Assembly: GCA_024762625.1 (NCBI GenBank)
Contig: JANTHA010000022.1
Location: 1-14,317, forward strand
From: Thiotrichaceae bacterium
Lineage (GTDB): Bacteria; Pseudomonadota; Gammaproteobacteria; Thiotrichales; Thiotrichaceae
Length of the DNA stretch: 14,317 nt
Direction of reading: 5' to 3'
Shown: positions 6,811 to 13,854 of the stretch, in pieces
Layout: each line of letters starts with the position of its first letter
Numbering within the stretch: the stretch's first letter is position 1
Position numbers and translations under genes: made by a program
Notes under the pieces: generated by a model
Seen by the model: the letters and a program-made list of their open reading frames with translations, nothing else
Database searches by the model: none
What the model was told of the DNA's origin: nothing

Positions 6811-7256
6811 TGGAAGGCGTTTTCGACCATTTACAATTCTGGCACTGGTGGATTCTCGCCATTATTTTCCTGATTCTGGAAATGCTCAGCCCCGGCGTAT
6901 TCTTTATGTGGATTGGGCTTGCAGCCGGCGCTACAGGCGTTGTGCTGCTCGCGATGCCCGAACTTGGCTGGGAAATCCAGTTTGTGATTTTTGCGCTCAC
7001 TAGCATACTGGCGGTTATTGCCGGCAAGTTCTGGTTTAAACGCCACCCTATCACTAGCGAGCAACCTGACTTAAACGAACGCAGCGAGGATCTGATTGGA
7101 AAAACCTATCAGGTTGAACAAGCTATCAAGAATGGCGCAGGCCGCATCAAGGTCGGTGAAAGCACCTGGAAGGCAACCGGCCCGGATTGCCCTGCAGGCA
7201 GTTTAATCCGCGTTGTTTCGGTTGATGGGGCTGTTGTAACGGTGGAACCGGTTTGA
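6810..7256 (+). CDS. nfeD: NfeD-like membrane protein, QmcA partner (YbbJ type)
   Basis: A 148-residue short NfeD protein. Three hydrophobic segments fill the N-terminal half (about 13-30, 31-48 and 53-72, the first containing WWILAIIFLILEMLSPG). A soluble OB-fold-like beta domain covers about 90-148 (EDLIGKTYQVEQ, GRIKVGESTWKA, GSLIRVVSVDG). It is the size of E. coli YbbJ (about 150 residues) and lacks the protease domain of long NfeD. The start codon shares its A with the qmcA stop (TAATG), so translation is probably coupled and the two proteins act together at the membrane. The DNA shows no separate promoter. Confidence 0.92.
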   Translation: MEGVFDHLQFWHWWILAIIFLILEMLSPGVFFMWIGLAAGATGVVLLAMPELGWEIQFVIFALTSILAVIAGKFWFKRHPITSEQPDLNERSEDLIGKTYQVEQAIKNGAGRIKVGESTWKATGPDCPAGSLIRVVSVDGAVVTVEPV

Positions 7257-7290
7257 TGCGCCTCGGGAAATGTTTTCAAACAACTTTACA

Positions 7291-7319
7291 TTGAGGGTAT
7301 ATTAGAATATTCTTATATT
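7291..7319 (+). promoter_or_regulatory. Candidate promoter for the Gly/Asn/Trp-rich protein
   Basis: TTGAGG at 7291-7296 and TATATT at 7314-7319 are 17 bp apart, about 60 nt before the start codon. The -10 box matches five of six positions, the -35 four of six. The spacer holds the palindrome AGAATATTCT at 7304-7313. Confidence 0.4.
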
Positions 7320-7342
7320 GTTTTCGGCAAATAGATCGATCT
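7304..7342. promoter_or_regulatory. Two perfect 10-bp palindromes upstream of the secreted low-complexity gene
   Basis: AGAATATTCT at 7304-7313 lies between the putative -35 and -10 boxes, where a repressor would block RNA polymerase. AGATCGATCT at 7333-7342 lies just downstream, near the expected transcript start. Either may be a regulator site; both are short enough to occur by chance in AT-rich DNA. Confidence 0.3.
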
Positions 7343-7378
7343 TACACCCGAAGCCCCTTAAAAATCAGGACAAACCCC

Positions 7379-8158
7379 ATGAAAATTGTTTCATCCACTC
7401 ATTTAAACACCCGCTTGCTTGTTATGAGCGCATTACTCACACTGTCAGCAACAGCCTCTGCTGACTGGACCGACGGCTTTAATAACGGTTCAGGCAACGC
7501 TAGCGCCTATGGCAACGCTCAGGGCAATACAACAGGTCGCGGAAACGCTTCTGGCGATTTAAGCAATCGTGCGAATGGCTGGGGACAAACCCGAGGCAAT
7601 GCGGATGGCGAAGTCGATCTTGTGATTAATCTTAAAGCCCGCGGAAAAACTGATCTTTCCAGCAAAGGCAATCTAAGCGGACAAACCAGGGGAAACGGCA
7701 ATCTTGATGGCCAAAGCAATGTGAGAGGCAACTCCGCAGGCAATCTGTATGGAAACAGCCAGGGCTATAGCGATAGCTATTCATATCCGCGCAATCAGAA
7801 TGCCTGGGGCAATCCGTGGAACAAGCCTGGCAGGAATGCGCCCTGGAGCAATACACGCCACAACAACTGGAACATGCCCTGGAACAACAACAATGGCAAG
7901 GGTTTTACCATGCCATGGAATCAAAACGGCTGGAAAAACAACAATTTCAATATGCCTTGGAGCAATAAAAACAAGGCCTACCGCGCTCCAGGCTATACCC
8001 AGGGTTACACTGGCAACTATGCACCTGCGCCAATGCCTGCACCAATGATAAGCCGCCGCCAAACGCCTGCACATGCGCCTTACGGTTATACTTACACCCC
8101 TCGCGGACAACAAACCGCTGCTCCCAGCACTGCATATTCAGCACAGCAAAAGAAATAA
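7379..8158 (+). CDS. Secreted Gly/Asn/Trp-rich low-complexity protein, sulfur globule protein-like
   Basis: A 259-residue exported protein of biased composition with no cysteine in the mature chain. Residues 1-28 are a Sec signal peptide ending ASA/DW. Residues 33-129 are built from short Gly-Asn turns (GN at 39, 45, 49, 55, 73, 97, 105, 117, 121 and 125; GQTRGN occurs twice, at 69 and 101), interrupted by a single hydrophobic/charged patch GEVDLVINLKARG at 77-89. Residues 137-198 carry five Pro-Trp motifs (146, 155, 167, 179, 193), three of them as MPW in Asn-rich surroundings. The tail (200-259) is rich in Pro, Tyr and Ala. Gly/Asn/Tyr/Trp-rich chains with a signal peptide are characteristic of sulfur globule envelope proteins, which is my best guess; a matrix, adhesive or amyloid-like protein is the alternative. 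AGGA at 7367-7370 supports the start. It is monocistronic, with a strong terminator. Confidence 0.8.
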   Translation: MKIVSSTHLNTRLLVMSALLTLSATASADWTDGFNNGSGNASAYGNAQGNTTGRGNASGDLSNRANGWGQTRGNADGEVDLVINLKARGKTDLSSKGNLSGQTRGNGNLDGQSNVRGNSAGNLYGNSQGYSDSYSYPRNQNAWGNPWNKPGRNAPWSNTRHNNWNMPWNNNNGKGFTMPWNQNGWKNNNFNMPWSNKNKAYRAPGYTQGYTGNYAPAPMPAPMISRRQTPAHAPYGYTYTPRGQQTAAPSTAYSAQQKK

Positions 8159-8181
8159 GATACAAGTTTATTACGCCTATT

Positions 8182-8219
8182 CAGCCGCTTGTTAGATTTA
8201 ACGAAGCGGCTGTTTTTTT
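8182..8219 (+). terminator. Strong rho-independent terminator
   Basis: CAGCCGCTT at 8182-8190 pairs perfectly with AAGCGGCTG at 8204-8212, extended inward by GTTA/TAAC with one bulged G. Seven T residues follow at 8213-8219. It lies 24 nt after the stop codon of the Gly/Asn/Trp-rich gene. Confidence 0.92.
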
Positions 8220-8345
8220 GGTTAACATGGTTAAAAATCAACCAATCAGCGTTGTGGCGCGTTATTTCGTCGGGCATTTGTTTTATTTTTATTTATCTTT
8301 GATATTCTGGGTATAAAATAAGCGATATAAAATAAAGGTTCTGAA

Positions 8346-9506
8346 ATGATTAAACTGGCGCATATTTCTACGAGTTTCGAAACAGGCGGCGCAGAAGTCC
8401 AGCTTTACCGCTTGCTTGCGGCGCTTGATAAAAACAAATTCGAGATGATGGTGATCGGGCTACACCGGGACACCTACCTGGGCGACCGCATGAGAGAACT
8501 GGGTCTGCCGGTTTATGCGCTTAATGTCAAAAAGAACCCTCTGGCCATTTTCAAGGCGTATAAACTACTCCGTGAATTTAACCCTGATGTTATTCATGGC
8601 ACCATGTACGAAGGCGGCGTAGTTGGTTCGGTTTTCAGGAATTTCCTGCCTTCCAGACCGCGCGTTATCTGGACATCTCACGAGCCGCTTGAACACTATG
8701 ATAAAGAGCCGCTACGAAAGCGTTTACAATTGCGCTTATGGGGGCTGATGTCAGGCATGCCGGAATGCATGATGTATGTTTCACATCTGAATAAGGAACA
8801 ACATCTGGACTGGGGTTTTAATAACAAACGCGCCATTGTCATCCCGAATGGCGTTGACACCAGCCGGTTTGCGCCTGATAAAGGCAAGGGAATGGAGATT
8901 CGCCGCTCTTTAGGCATCCCGGAAGATGCATTTGTGATTGGTAAAATCGCCCGCTATCATGTGCAAAAGAATCATGTCGGTTTCCTTAAATCGGCAGCAA
9001 TACTCAGTAAGCAACACGATCATGTGCATTATATGCTGGTTGGAACCAATGTTGATGAAAACAACCAGGAACTGACGTCACTGATAAAAGAACTCGGCTT
9101 GACTGATAAAGTCCACCTGCTTGGCAACCGGGAAGATATCCCGGATGTAGTCAACGCATTCGACCTCGCCACCCTGACCTCATTCGGCGAAGCGTTTCCA
9201 TTGACGCTGGGCGAAGCCATGGTGTCCAGCGTTCCCTGTGTTGCGACCGACGTAGGCGATAATGACTACATCATCGGTGACACAGGCCGCGTGACGCCGC
9301 CCCGGGACGACCAGGCCATGGCGGATGCCTGGAAAGAAATGGTGGAAATGGATAACGATAAATTCCTGCAGCTCGGCAAAGCAGCAAGAGAACGTTGCCT
9401 TGATAACTTTACGCTTGAGCAGCAAGTAAAACAGCATGAAGATTTATATACCCTGCTGGCGGAACAAAAACCGCATGTACTTCCGAAGGAATCAACCATT
9501 AGCTAG
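8346..9506 (+). CDS. GT4-family glycosyltransferase (GT-B fold)
   Basis: A 386-residue cytoplasmic or membrane-peripheral retaining glycosyltransferase. The N-terminal acceptor domain starts HISTSFETGGAEVQLYRLL with the glycine-rich GGAE loop. The linker region has VIPNGVDTSRF. The C-terminal donor domain (from about 195, VIGKIARYHVQKNH) ends in the EX7E signature with E282 and E290 in SFGEAFPLTLGEAM, followed by VPCVATDVGDN. All expected GT4 elements are present, so the enzyme should be active, probably adding a sugar to a lipid-linked glycan or exopolysaccharide. Donor and acceptor cannot be read from the sequence. An AAAGG lies seven bases before the ATG, and the upstream gap is AT-rich with TTGATA at 8299-8304 and TATAAA at 8312-8317, too close together to be one standard promoter. 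It is convergent with a second GT4 gene, with 121 nt between them. Confidence 0.88.
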   Translation: MIKLAHISTSFETGGAEVQLYRLLAALDKNKFEMMVIGLHRDTYLGDRMRELGLPVYALNVKKNPLAIFKAYKLLREFNPDVIHGTMYEGGVVGSVFRNFLPSRPRVIWTSHEPLEHYDKEPLRKRLQLRLWGLMSGMPECMMYVSHLNKEQHLDWGFNNKRAIVIPNGVDTSRFAPDKGKGMEIRRSLGIPEDAFVIGKIARYHVQKNHVGFLKSAAILSKQHDHVHYMLVGTNVDENNQELTSLIKELGLTDKVHLLGNREDIPDVVNAFDLATLTSFGEAFPLTLGEAMVSSVPCVATDVGDNDYIIGDTGRVTPPRDDQAMADAWKEMVEMDNDKFLQLGKAARERCLDNFTLEQQVKQHEDLYTLLAEQKPHVLPKESTIS

Positions 9507-9603
9507 CATTTGGCAATACATCGGGTTCATCTTAATCATTCATCTATTCAGATTTTATTTACGTTTATAGCTTGTCTACTGAGTAGTTTATTTGAATGGA
9601 ATC

Positions 9604-9628
9604 GTCTGACTTTAATTCAAAGCCAGAC
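9604..9628. terminator. Imperfect hairpin between convergent glycosyltransferase genes
   Basis: GTCTGACTTT at 9604-9613 faces AAAGCCAGAC at 9619-9628 with one A/C mismatch and a five-base loop. It overlaps the minus-strand stop codon. No T tract follows on either strand, so it may be only a weak bidirectional terminator. Confidence 0.35.
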
Positions 9629-10677
9629 TAAAGAGCCAGCCATTCCTTGACAATTTTTTCACCTGACAGGTGCTGGATTGAATCCAGCGCATTCTCCCTG
9701 AATTTTTGCTGTAGACCTTCATCAAAATAAAGCTGATCCATTGCTTCTTGTAAAGCATCACTGTTTTCATTTTCCACCAGTAAACCATTTTCAGCATGGT
9801 GAATGATTTCGCGAGGCCCCGTTGGGCAATCAGTCGCCACTACAGGACATTTCAACGCCAGCGCTTCGATCAGCACCATTGGAAACGCTTCTGTACGACT
9901 GGAAAGCGTCAAGAATTTTGCGCCCGCCAGATAGGGAAAGGGGTTGTTTTGCGCACCCACAAAATGAATTTTTTCCTGCAAGGCATAGTCTGTTGCCTGC
10001 TGCTGCAAACTAAGGCGCAGTTCGCCATCGCCCACAAACACAAGATCGCATTGTTGTTGCATTTTGCTTTTTGCATAAGCGTCGATCAACAAATCAAAAC
10101 GTTTGACCTCATGCATACGTCCCAGCGCAACGATATACGGTTTTGGATGCTGATAAGGCGTTTTGACCTGAGCCTGTATATCGGCTACATTCACCGGGTT
10201 GTATATACGAGAGACATGTTTCAAATTAAAATCATCGCGCAAAATTGAAACAACATCATCCGAAACGGCGATAATGTTTTTTGCTCTTGGATAGGTCAAT
10301 TTTAACAACAATCTTTCAAAAAATGTCAGCTCTCGCGGATTACAATGCACCGATAGTGCGGCATCCGGACAGGCCAAGGCTGTTGCAAAATTGGCAGTCT
10401 CCATAAAACCTAACACAAGGTCATACTGTTCTTTTTTGATTACTTTACGAAGTCTGGCGGCGCGTTTTAATATGTTGTAAAGCTTGCCCGGAAGGCGCTT
10501 TTTTTCAGGACAATTCAGATTCACAAGGCGTCCCGGCATACCGTAATGTCTCTCGCTATCGTGAAAGATGATCAGTGTGACATCATGATTTTTAGCGAAT
10601 TCCTGCGCTAGATTAATGGCGACGCGCTGACCGCCCCCCAAATCAAGATCAGCTATAACGATGGCTATTTTTTTCAT
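9628..10677 (-). CDS. GT4-family glycosyltransferase (GT-B fold)
   Basis: A 349-residue retaining glycosyltransferase. The N-terminus MKKIAIVIADLDLGGGQRVA carries the glycine-rich acceptor-domain loop. HCNPRELTFFERLLLK and IIAVSDDVV complete the first Rossmann domain, and IYNPVNV marks the hinge. The donor domain starts at YIVALGRMHEVKRFDLLIDA and has the EX7E pair E263 and E271 in SSRTEAFPMVLIEA, followed by CPVVATDCPTGPREII, a signature common in amylovoran/GalNAc-type GT4 enzymes. Acceptor and donor are unknown. The start follows a short ATT/ATA-rich leader with no clear Shine-Dalgarno, the weakest ribosome site in the window. The gene differs enough from its convergent GT4 neighbour to be an old paralogue rather than a recent duplicate. 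Confidence 0.88.
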   Translation of the reverse strand: MKKIAIVIADLDLGGGQRVAINLAQEFAKNHDVTLIIFHDSERHYGMPGRLVNLNCPEKKRLPGKLYNILKRAARLRKVIKKEQYDLVLGFMETANFATALACPDAALSVHCNPRELTFFERLLLKLTYPRAKNIIAVSDDVVSILRDDFNLKHVSRIYNPVNVADIQAQVKTPYQHPKPYIVALGRMHEVKRFDLLIDAYAKSKMQQQCDLVFVGDGELRLSLQQQATDYALQEKIHFVGAQNNPFPYLAGAKFLTLSSRTEAFPMVLIEALALKCPVVATDCPTGPREIIHHAENGLLVENENSDALQEAMDQLYFDEGLQQKFRENALDSIQHLSGEKIVKEWLAL

Positions 10678-10796
10678 TATTATTATTACTCGTTATCGGT
10701 AATTTGAAATTCTAATATAAGCGATGGCCATTTACCAGCAAGAGCAGACAAACCGCTGTTGTTTTAAATTTTATGATATACAGTGGGATCAGGGCT

Positions 10797-10812
10797 GATA
10801 AGCTGGCTTATC
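10797..10812. repeat. Perfect short inverted repeat downstream of ppx
   Basis: GATAAGC at 10797-10803 and GCTTATC at 10806-10812 are exact complements with a 2-base centre. It lies 28 nt after the ppx stop (read on the minus strand) in a 162-nt gap. With no T tract, a terminator role is doubtful. Confidence 0.4.
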
Positions 10813-10839
10813 CAGATGAAATCATCATTCAAAGACTAC

Positions 10840-12363
10840 TTAAAAATACAGCTTAAAACCTATTTTATTCAAGCGCGCCTTTTCCTGCAATAAATCTGCT
10901 TCCAGCAATGCTTGCTCGCCAATATTTTTTGAACATTTGATGTATAAACTATCAGTGCTGGCTTCTATTTCGGGCAAAATTTCCTGATTGTCGATACGGG
11001 CGCGGTGAAACAATACCGACAATCGCAATAAAATACTCAGATAGCGAACTGTAGGTTGATCTTCTTCAGGCAAACTTTCAAAGACATCTGTTTCCAGTCT
11101 TTTACGATGGGTTTTCACCAGCAAAGAAAGCCAGTACTGACGGCGACGGGTAAAACCCGGAATATCCGCATATTTGAGGATATAGGCGCCATGCAAGTGA
11201 TGCTTATCGTGTGTGATGCTCATGCCAAGCTCATGTAATTTCGCGGCCCAGGCCAGCGTATGGGCGTTTTTCTTTTGAATATCCCACTCTTTTCTAACCT
11301 GTTCAAAACAATGCAAGGCTGTTTGTTCCACGCAGGCGGCATGCCTGGCGTCCACTTTAAATCGTTTCATCAAATCAAGCACACTGCGATCTCGCACATC
11401 CTCATGCTTGATCCGTCCCAGCATGTCATACAACAAACCTTCGCGTACGGCGCCATCCGATACCGTCATACGCTCAATTTGCAATGCTTCAAAGGCCGAA
11501 ATCAGCACCGCCAGTCCACCTGCATAAACAGGCGCACGATCATCTTTCAAACCCGGCAAGGATATTTCATTGAGGTTCTTGATATTGCCAAGCCGTATTA
11601 ATTTATCCCGGATCTGCAACATGGAGTCCAGCGTAATGCCGAATTTTTCCAGTCCCAACTCCTGAATTATTTTCCGGGTTGCCTTGATGCTGCCCGAAGA
11701 ACCAATAGCATGCTTCCAGTTGCCGGCTTGAAAGCGACGTTGAATCGGCATGATTTCCAAACGTAAAGCGGTATCCGCCTGACGCCATTTATCTTCACCC
11801 AAATCGCCATCAGGGAAAAACCGCTGTGTCATACTAACCGAACCGATATTCAGACTCTCCAGCTCCAGCGGTTCAAACTTTTTACCAATAATGAACTCGG
11901 TGCTGCCGCCGCCAATATCAATCACCAGATGACGACCCTTCTCGCTCGCCAGCGTATGCGACACGCCCAGATATACCAGACGAGCCTCTTCATAACCGGA
12001 AATAATTTCAATGCGATGACCCAGCGCCTTGTTTGCTTTTCCGAGAAAACCGCGCGAATTTTTCATGGTGCGCAGCGTATTGGTGCCCACCGCCCGAACC
12101 GCCGAAGCATCCAGATGGCGAACCCTGTCGCCAAAGCGTTGCAAACAATCCAGCGCGCGCTGTGCAACCTCTTCATTCAGGTTTAATTGGGCATCCAGAC
12201 CGCCGCGCAAGCGAACCATCTCCTTTAACTGATCGACAATCGAAATATTGCCCTGCTCGTCAACCCGTGCGACAACCATATGGAAACTGTTTGACCCCAA
12301 ATCAACAGCGGCTATCATATCCGGAAATGTTTCTTCGTTTTGAGTATTATCCATGTTAGTCAT
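10840..12363 (-). CDS. ppx: Exopolyphosphatase, Ppx/GppA family (long form)
   Basis: A 507-residue actin-fold phosphatase that removes terminal phosphate from polyphosphate and, in related enzymes, converts pppGpp to ppGpp. The phosphate-1 loop AAVDLGSNSFHMVVA is near 18-32, the catalytic-Glu region SGYEEARLVYLG follows, and the phosphate-2 loop DIGGGSTE is at 149-156. SSGSIKA and DGAVREGLLYDML complete the actin-like half. The C-terminal HD-like half contains AAKLHELGMSITHDKHH and the WLSLLVKTHRK region. Length matches the E. coli Ppx class (513 residues) rather than short Ppx/GppA proteins. Three starts are possible: TTG 12372, ATG 12363 and ATG 12354. None has a good Shine-Dalgarno; I use 12363. 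Family knowledge alone does not separate Ppx from GppA here. Confidence 0.9.
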   Translation of the reverse strand: MTNMDNTQNEETFPDMIAAVDLGSNSFHMVVARVDEQGNISIVDQLKEMVRLRGGLDAQLNLNEEVAQRALDCLQRFGDRVRHLDASAVRAVGTNTLRTMKNSRGFLGKANKALGHRIEIISGYEEARLVYLGVSHTLASEKGRHLVIDIGGGSTEFIIGKKFEPLELESLNIGSVSMTQRFFPDGDLGEDKWRQADTALRLEIMPIQRRFQAGNWKHAIGSSGSIKATRKIIQELGLEKFGITLDSMLQIRDKLIRLGNIKNLNEISLPGLKDDRAPVYAGGLAVLISAFEALQIERMTVSDGAVREGLLYDMLGRIKHEDVRDRSVLDLMKRFKVDARHAACVEQTALHCFEQVRKEWDIQKKNAHTLAWAAKLHELGMSITHDKHHLHGAYILKYADIPGFTRRRQYWLSLLVKTHRKRLETDVFESLPEEDQPTVRYLSILLRLSVLFHRARIDNQEILPEIEASTDSLYIKCSKNIGEQALLEADLLQEKARLNKIGFKLYF

Positions 12364-12459
12364 GGGGCGCAACCATACCGTGCAACAAGCCCGGTGGCAA
12401 TCCTGTAAGCCTATAAGGCGCTAAAATTTCCGATTAAACCTGATTCTGATAAATATGAA

Positions 12460-13224
12460 ATGAAATCAATTCACTGGAATAAACACCTTGCCGCTATCTG
12501 GCGCGCAAGCCAACAAAAGCTGAAGGCCGTTGACGATGTCGACCTGATTGACATCGACTCACTGTTAGGAATAGAACGACAAAAACAGGCATTCTGTCAA
12601 AATATTGAAAAATTCCTTGAAGGCCAGCCCGTCAACCATGTACTACTCTGGGGCGCGCGCGGCACCGGCAAATCATCTCTGGTCAAAGCCGCGCTGAACC
12701 GCTACCACGCGCAAGGTTTGCGCGTCATCGAAATACCCAAAGACGAATTGCGCTGGCTGATTGATATTACCGATGAAATCCGCCTGCTGGATTACCGGTT
12801 TATCATTTTTTGCGACGACCTGTCATTCGAAGAAGGCGAAACCAGCTACAAGGAACTCAAAAGCACCCTGCAAGGCTCCATAGAAAAACCGCCGGAAAAC
12901 GTACTCATCGTCGCCACCTCCAACCGGCGTCATTTGATGCCAGAACAAATGAAAGACAATCAGGATGCGCGCTTTGTTAATGGCGAAATACACCAAAGCG
13001 ACACCATCGAAGAAAAAATGTCGCTATCCGACCGCTTTGGTCTATCGCTTTCCTTTTACCCGCTAAGCCAGGATGATTATTTCGCCATTATCGACCAACT
13101 CTTTAGCGGTAAAAACATCAAAGACAAAAAGGAACTTCATATACTCGCAGACCGCTTCGCACGTGAACGAGGCAGCCGCAACGGACGCATTGCGCAACAG
13201 TTTTATAATGCCTGGGAAGAGTGA
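12460..13224 (+). CDS. DUF815-family AAA ATPase
   Basis: A 254-residue cytoplasmic P-loop ATPase. The order matches DUF815: an N-terminal WxxxLAAIWRAS segment, a DIDSLLGIERQK lead-in, Walker A GARGTGKS at 65-72, Walker B FIIFCDDLSFE from 114 (D119/D120), a sensor-like ATSNRRHLMP at 152-161, and an EEKMSLSDRFGL block at 184-195 whose Arg may serve as arginine finger. The C-terminus ends with RERGSRNGRIAQQFYNAW. The gene appears intact. Its substrate is unknown; family members are described only as ATP-binding. It is divergent from ppx with 96 nt between the starts. The start has no convincing Shine-Dalgarno and is preceded by an overlapping ATG-AAA-TGA at 12455. I use ATG 12460 because it aligns with the usual N-terminus. 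Confidence 0.88.
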   Translation: MKSIHWNKHLAAIWRASQQKLKAVDDVDLIDIDSLLGIERQKQAFCQNIEKFLEGQPVNHVLLWGARGTGKSSLVKAALNRYHAQGLRVIEIPKDELRWLIDITDEIRLLDYRFIIFCDDLSFEEGETSYKELKSTLQGSIEKPPENVLIVATSNRRHLMPEQMKDNQDARFVNGEIHQSDTIEEKMSLSDRFGLSLSFYPLSQDDYFAIIDQLFSGKNIKDKKELHILADRFARERGSRNGRIAQQFYNAWEE

Positions 13225-13297
13225 TTTCGTCGTGCTAAATAACCAGATTTCGAATAATGTTCGGCAATGCCTCATCCGGGCCAGCTAAAGCTGTGGT

Positions 13298-13318
13298 CTC
13301 GCCTGCGGCTAGGCTGAG
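13298..13318. repeat. Small hairpin leading into the tandem array
   Basis: CTCGCCT pairs with AGGC-T-GAG around a GCGGCT loop, one T bulged. It lies about 75 nt after the DUF815 stop and overlaps the first bases of the tandem repeat. It has no T tract in the plus direction. Confidence 0.35.
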
Positions 13319-13488
13319 TTCACCGTTTTTGAACAACAAAACGGGAAGCTCGCTAACGGCTGAACAACGCTCTAATAATCGAGTTCACCGTTTTTAAAAA
13401 ACAAAAACGGGAAGCTCGCTAACGGCTGAAAAGCGCTCTAATAATCGAGTTCACCGTTTTTAAAAAACAAAAACGGGAAGCTCGCTAA
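13316..13488. repeat. 65-66 bp tandem repeat (2.6 copies), each with a 14-bp hairpin, abutting tRNA-Arg
   Basis: Unit 1 is 13316-13380 (65 bp), unit 2 is 13381-13446 (66 bp) and unit 3 is a 42-bp partial copy at 13447-13488, identical to unit 2 over that length. Each opens with a hairpin: GAGTTC, a bulged A, CCGTTTTT, a 7-base loop, AAAAACGG, GAA, a bulged G, CTC (13316-13351, 13381-13417, 13447-13483). Unit 1 differs mainly in the loop and one base of the A run, so the stem is kept while the loop drifts. The array stops two bases before the encoded CCA of the tRNA, that is, directly behind its 3' end. On the minus strand it would be transcribed as the tRNA trailer and may act in termination or processing. 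Confidence 0.9.
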
Positions 13489-13490
13489 AA

Positions 13491-13567
13491 TGGCGCACCT
13501 GGCTGGATTCGAACCAGCTACCTTCGGCTTCGGAGGCCGACACTCTATCCAAGTGAGCTACAGGTGC
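13491..13567 (-). tRNA. tRNA-Arg (anticodon CCG)
   Basis: Read on the minus strand, a complete cloverleaf is present. The 7-bp acceptor stem is GCACCTG/CAGGTGC, with discriminator G and encoded CCA. The D arm is GCTC/GAGT, with one G-T wobble pair. The anticodon stem TCGGC/GCCGA holds loop CTCCGAA with CCG at positions 34-36. The T arm is GCTGG/CCAGC with TTCGAAT. It reads the CGG codon. The 3' end faces the tandem repeat array, and a tRNA-like remnant lies upstream. Confidence 0.95.
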
Positions 13568-13589
13568 GTAATAAGTTTTACTGATTTAA

Positions 13590-13617
13590 TGACTGATAGC
13601 CTCAACAGTCAGTTTTT
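13590..13617 (+). repeat. Terminator-like hairpin upstream of tRNA-Arg
   Basis: TGACTG at 13590-13595 pairs with CAGTCA at 13606-13611, followed by GTTTTTAG on the plus strand. No gene ends just before it on that strand, so it may be fortuitous or act against antisense transcription across the tRNA. Confidence 0.3.
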
Positions 13618-13627
13618 AGTGACCTAT

Positions 13628-13668
13628 GGCATTGGAAGGCGGTATTCTATCCAGGGGGCTATGCAGGC
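13628..13668 (-). pseudogene. tRNA-like remnant (D arm and anticodon region)
   Basis: Read on the minus strand, this segment follows the layout of the adjacent tRNA-Arg: TAGCC, then CTGGATAGA as in a D arm, then CGCCTTCCAATGCC where the neighbour has CGGCCTCCGAAGCC. Over a 25-base core I count 18 identities with the functional gene. The anticodon stem no longer pairs and no T arm or CCA follows, so it cannot be a working tRNA. It is most simply a decayed copy of an Arg-type tRNA lying next to the intact one. The short length leaves some doubt. Confidence 0.5.
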
Positions 13669-13715
13669 AAGGCGCTTATTCTAACGAATATGAGTTCAAG
13701 CTTCATCATTATTTT

Positions 13716-13827
13716 ACCTGAATCCGTGATATCAATGCGAAATACGGGGGAGGGTAAAATATTGGTTTAAACCCATAATGAATCAATAGCTTATTCACTG
13801 TGCCGTAGCAAAGTCACGGATTCGGGT
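13716..13827. repeat. Long inverted repeat element, candidate structured RNA or miniature element
   Basis: ACCTGAATCCGTGA at 13716-13729 and TCACGGATTCGGGT at 13814-13827 are complementary over 14 positions with a single T/G mismatch that is a wobble pair in RNA. The 84-base interior holds the palindrome GGTTTAAACC at 13764-13773 and a TGAAT/ATTCA stem at 13779-13797. TTTTAAATTT begins at 13827, at the end of the right arm. It could be a small RNA with a closing stem, or a miniature transposable element with 14-bp terminal repeats; I see no clear target duplication. Confidence 0.5.
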
Positions 13828-13854
13828 TTTAAATTTCATAGCACAATAGACCAG

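Noticed and set aside
7519..8165. Several 70-110 codon minus-strand frames opposite the Gly/Asn/Trp-rich gene
   Set aside because: They arise from the repetitive codon use of the real gene; no ribosome sites, and the signal peptide and terminator support the plus-strand reading.
8346..10677. Polysaccharide biosynthesis cluster
   Set aside because: Only two convergent glycosyltransferases with no polymerase, flippase or sugar-nucleotide genes beside them.
13316..13488. Possible CRISPR array
   Set aside because: The units are contiguous 65-66 bp tandem copies with no variable spacers, and no cas gene is present.
13491..13567. Phage or island attachment site at the tRNA 3' end
   Set aside because: No second copy of the tRNA 3' end and no integrase gene is visible in the window; the adjacent repeats do not contain tRNA sequence.
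13490..13684. 64-codon plus-strand frame starting MAHLAGFEPATFGF
   Set aside because: It is the reverse complement of tRNA-Arg and its upstream remnant, a very common false gene call.
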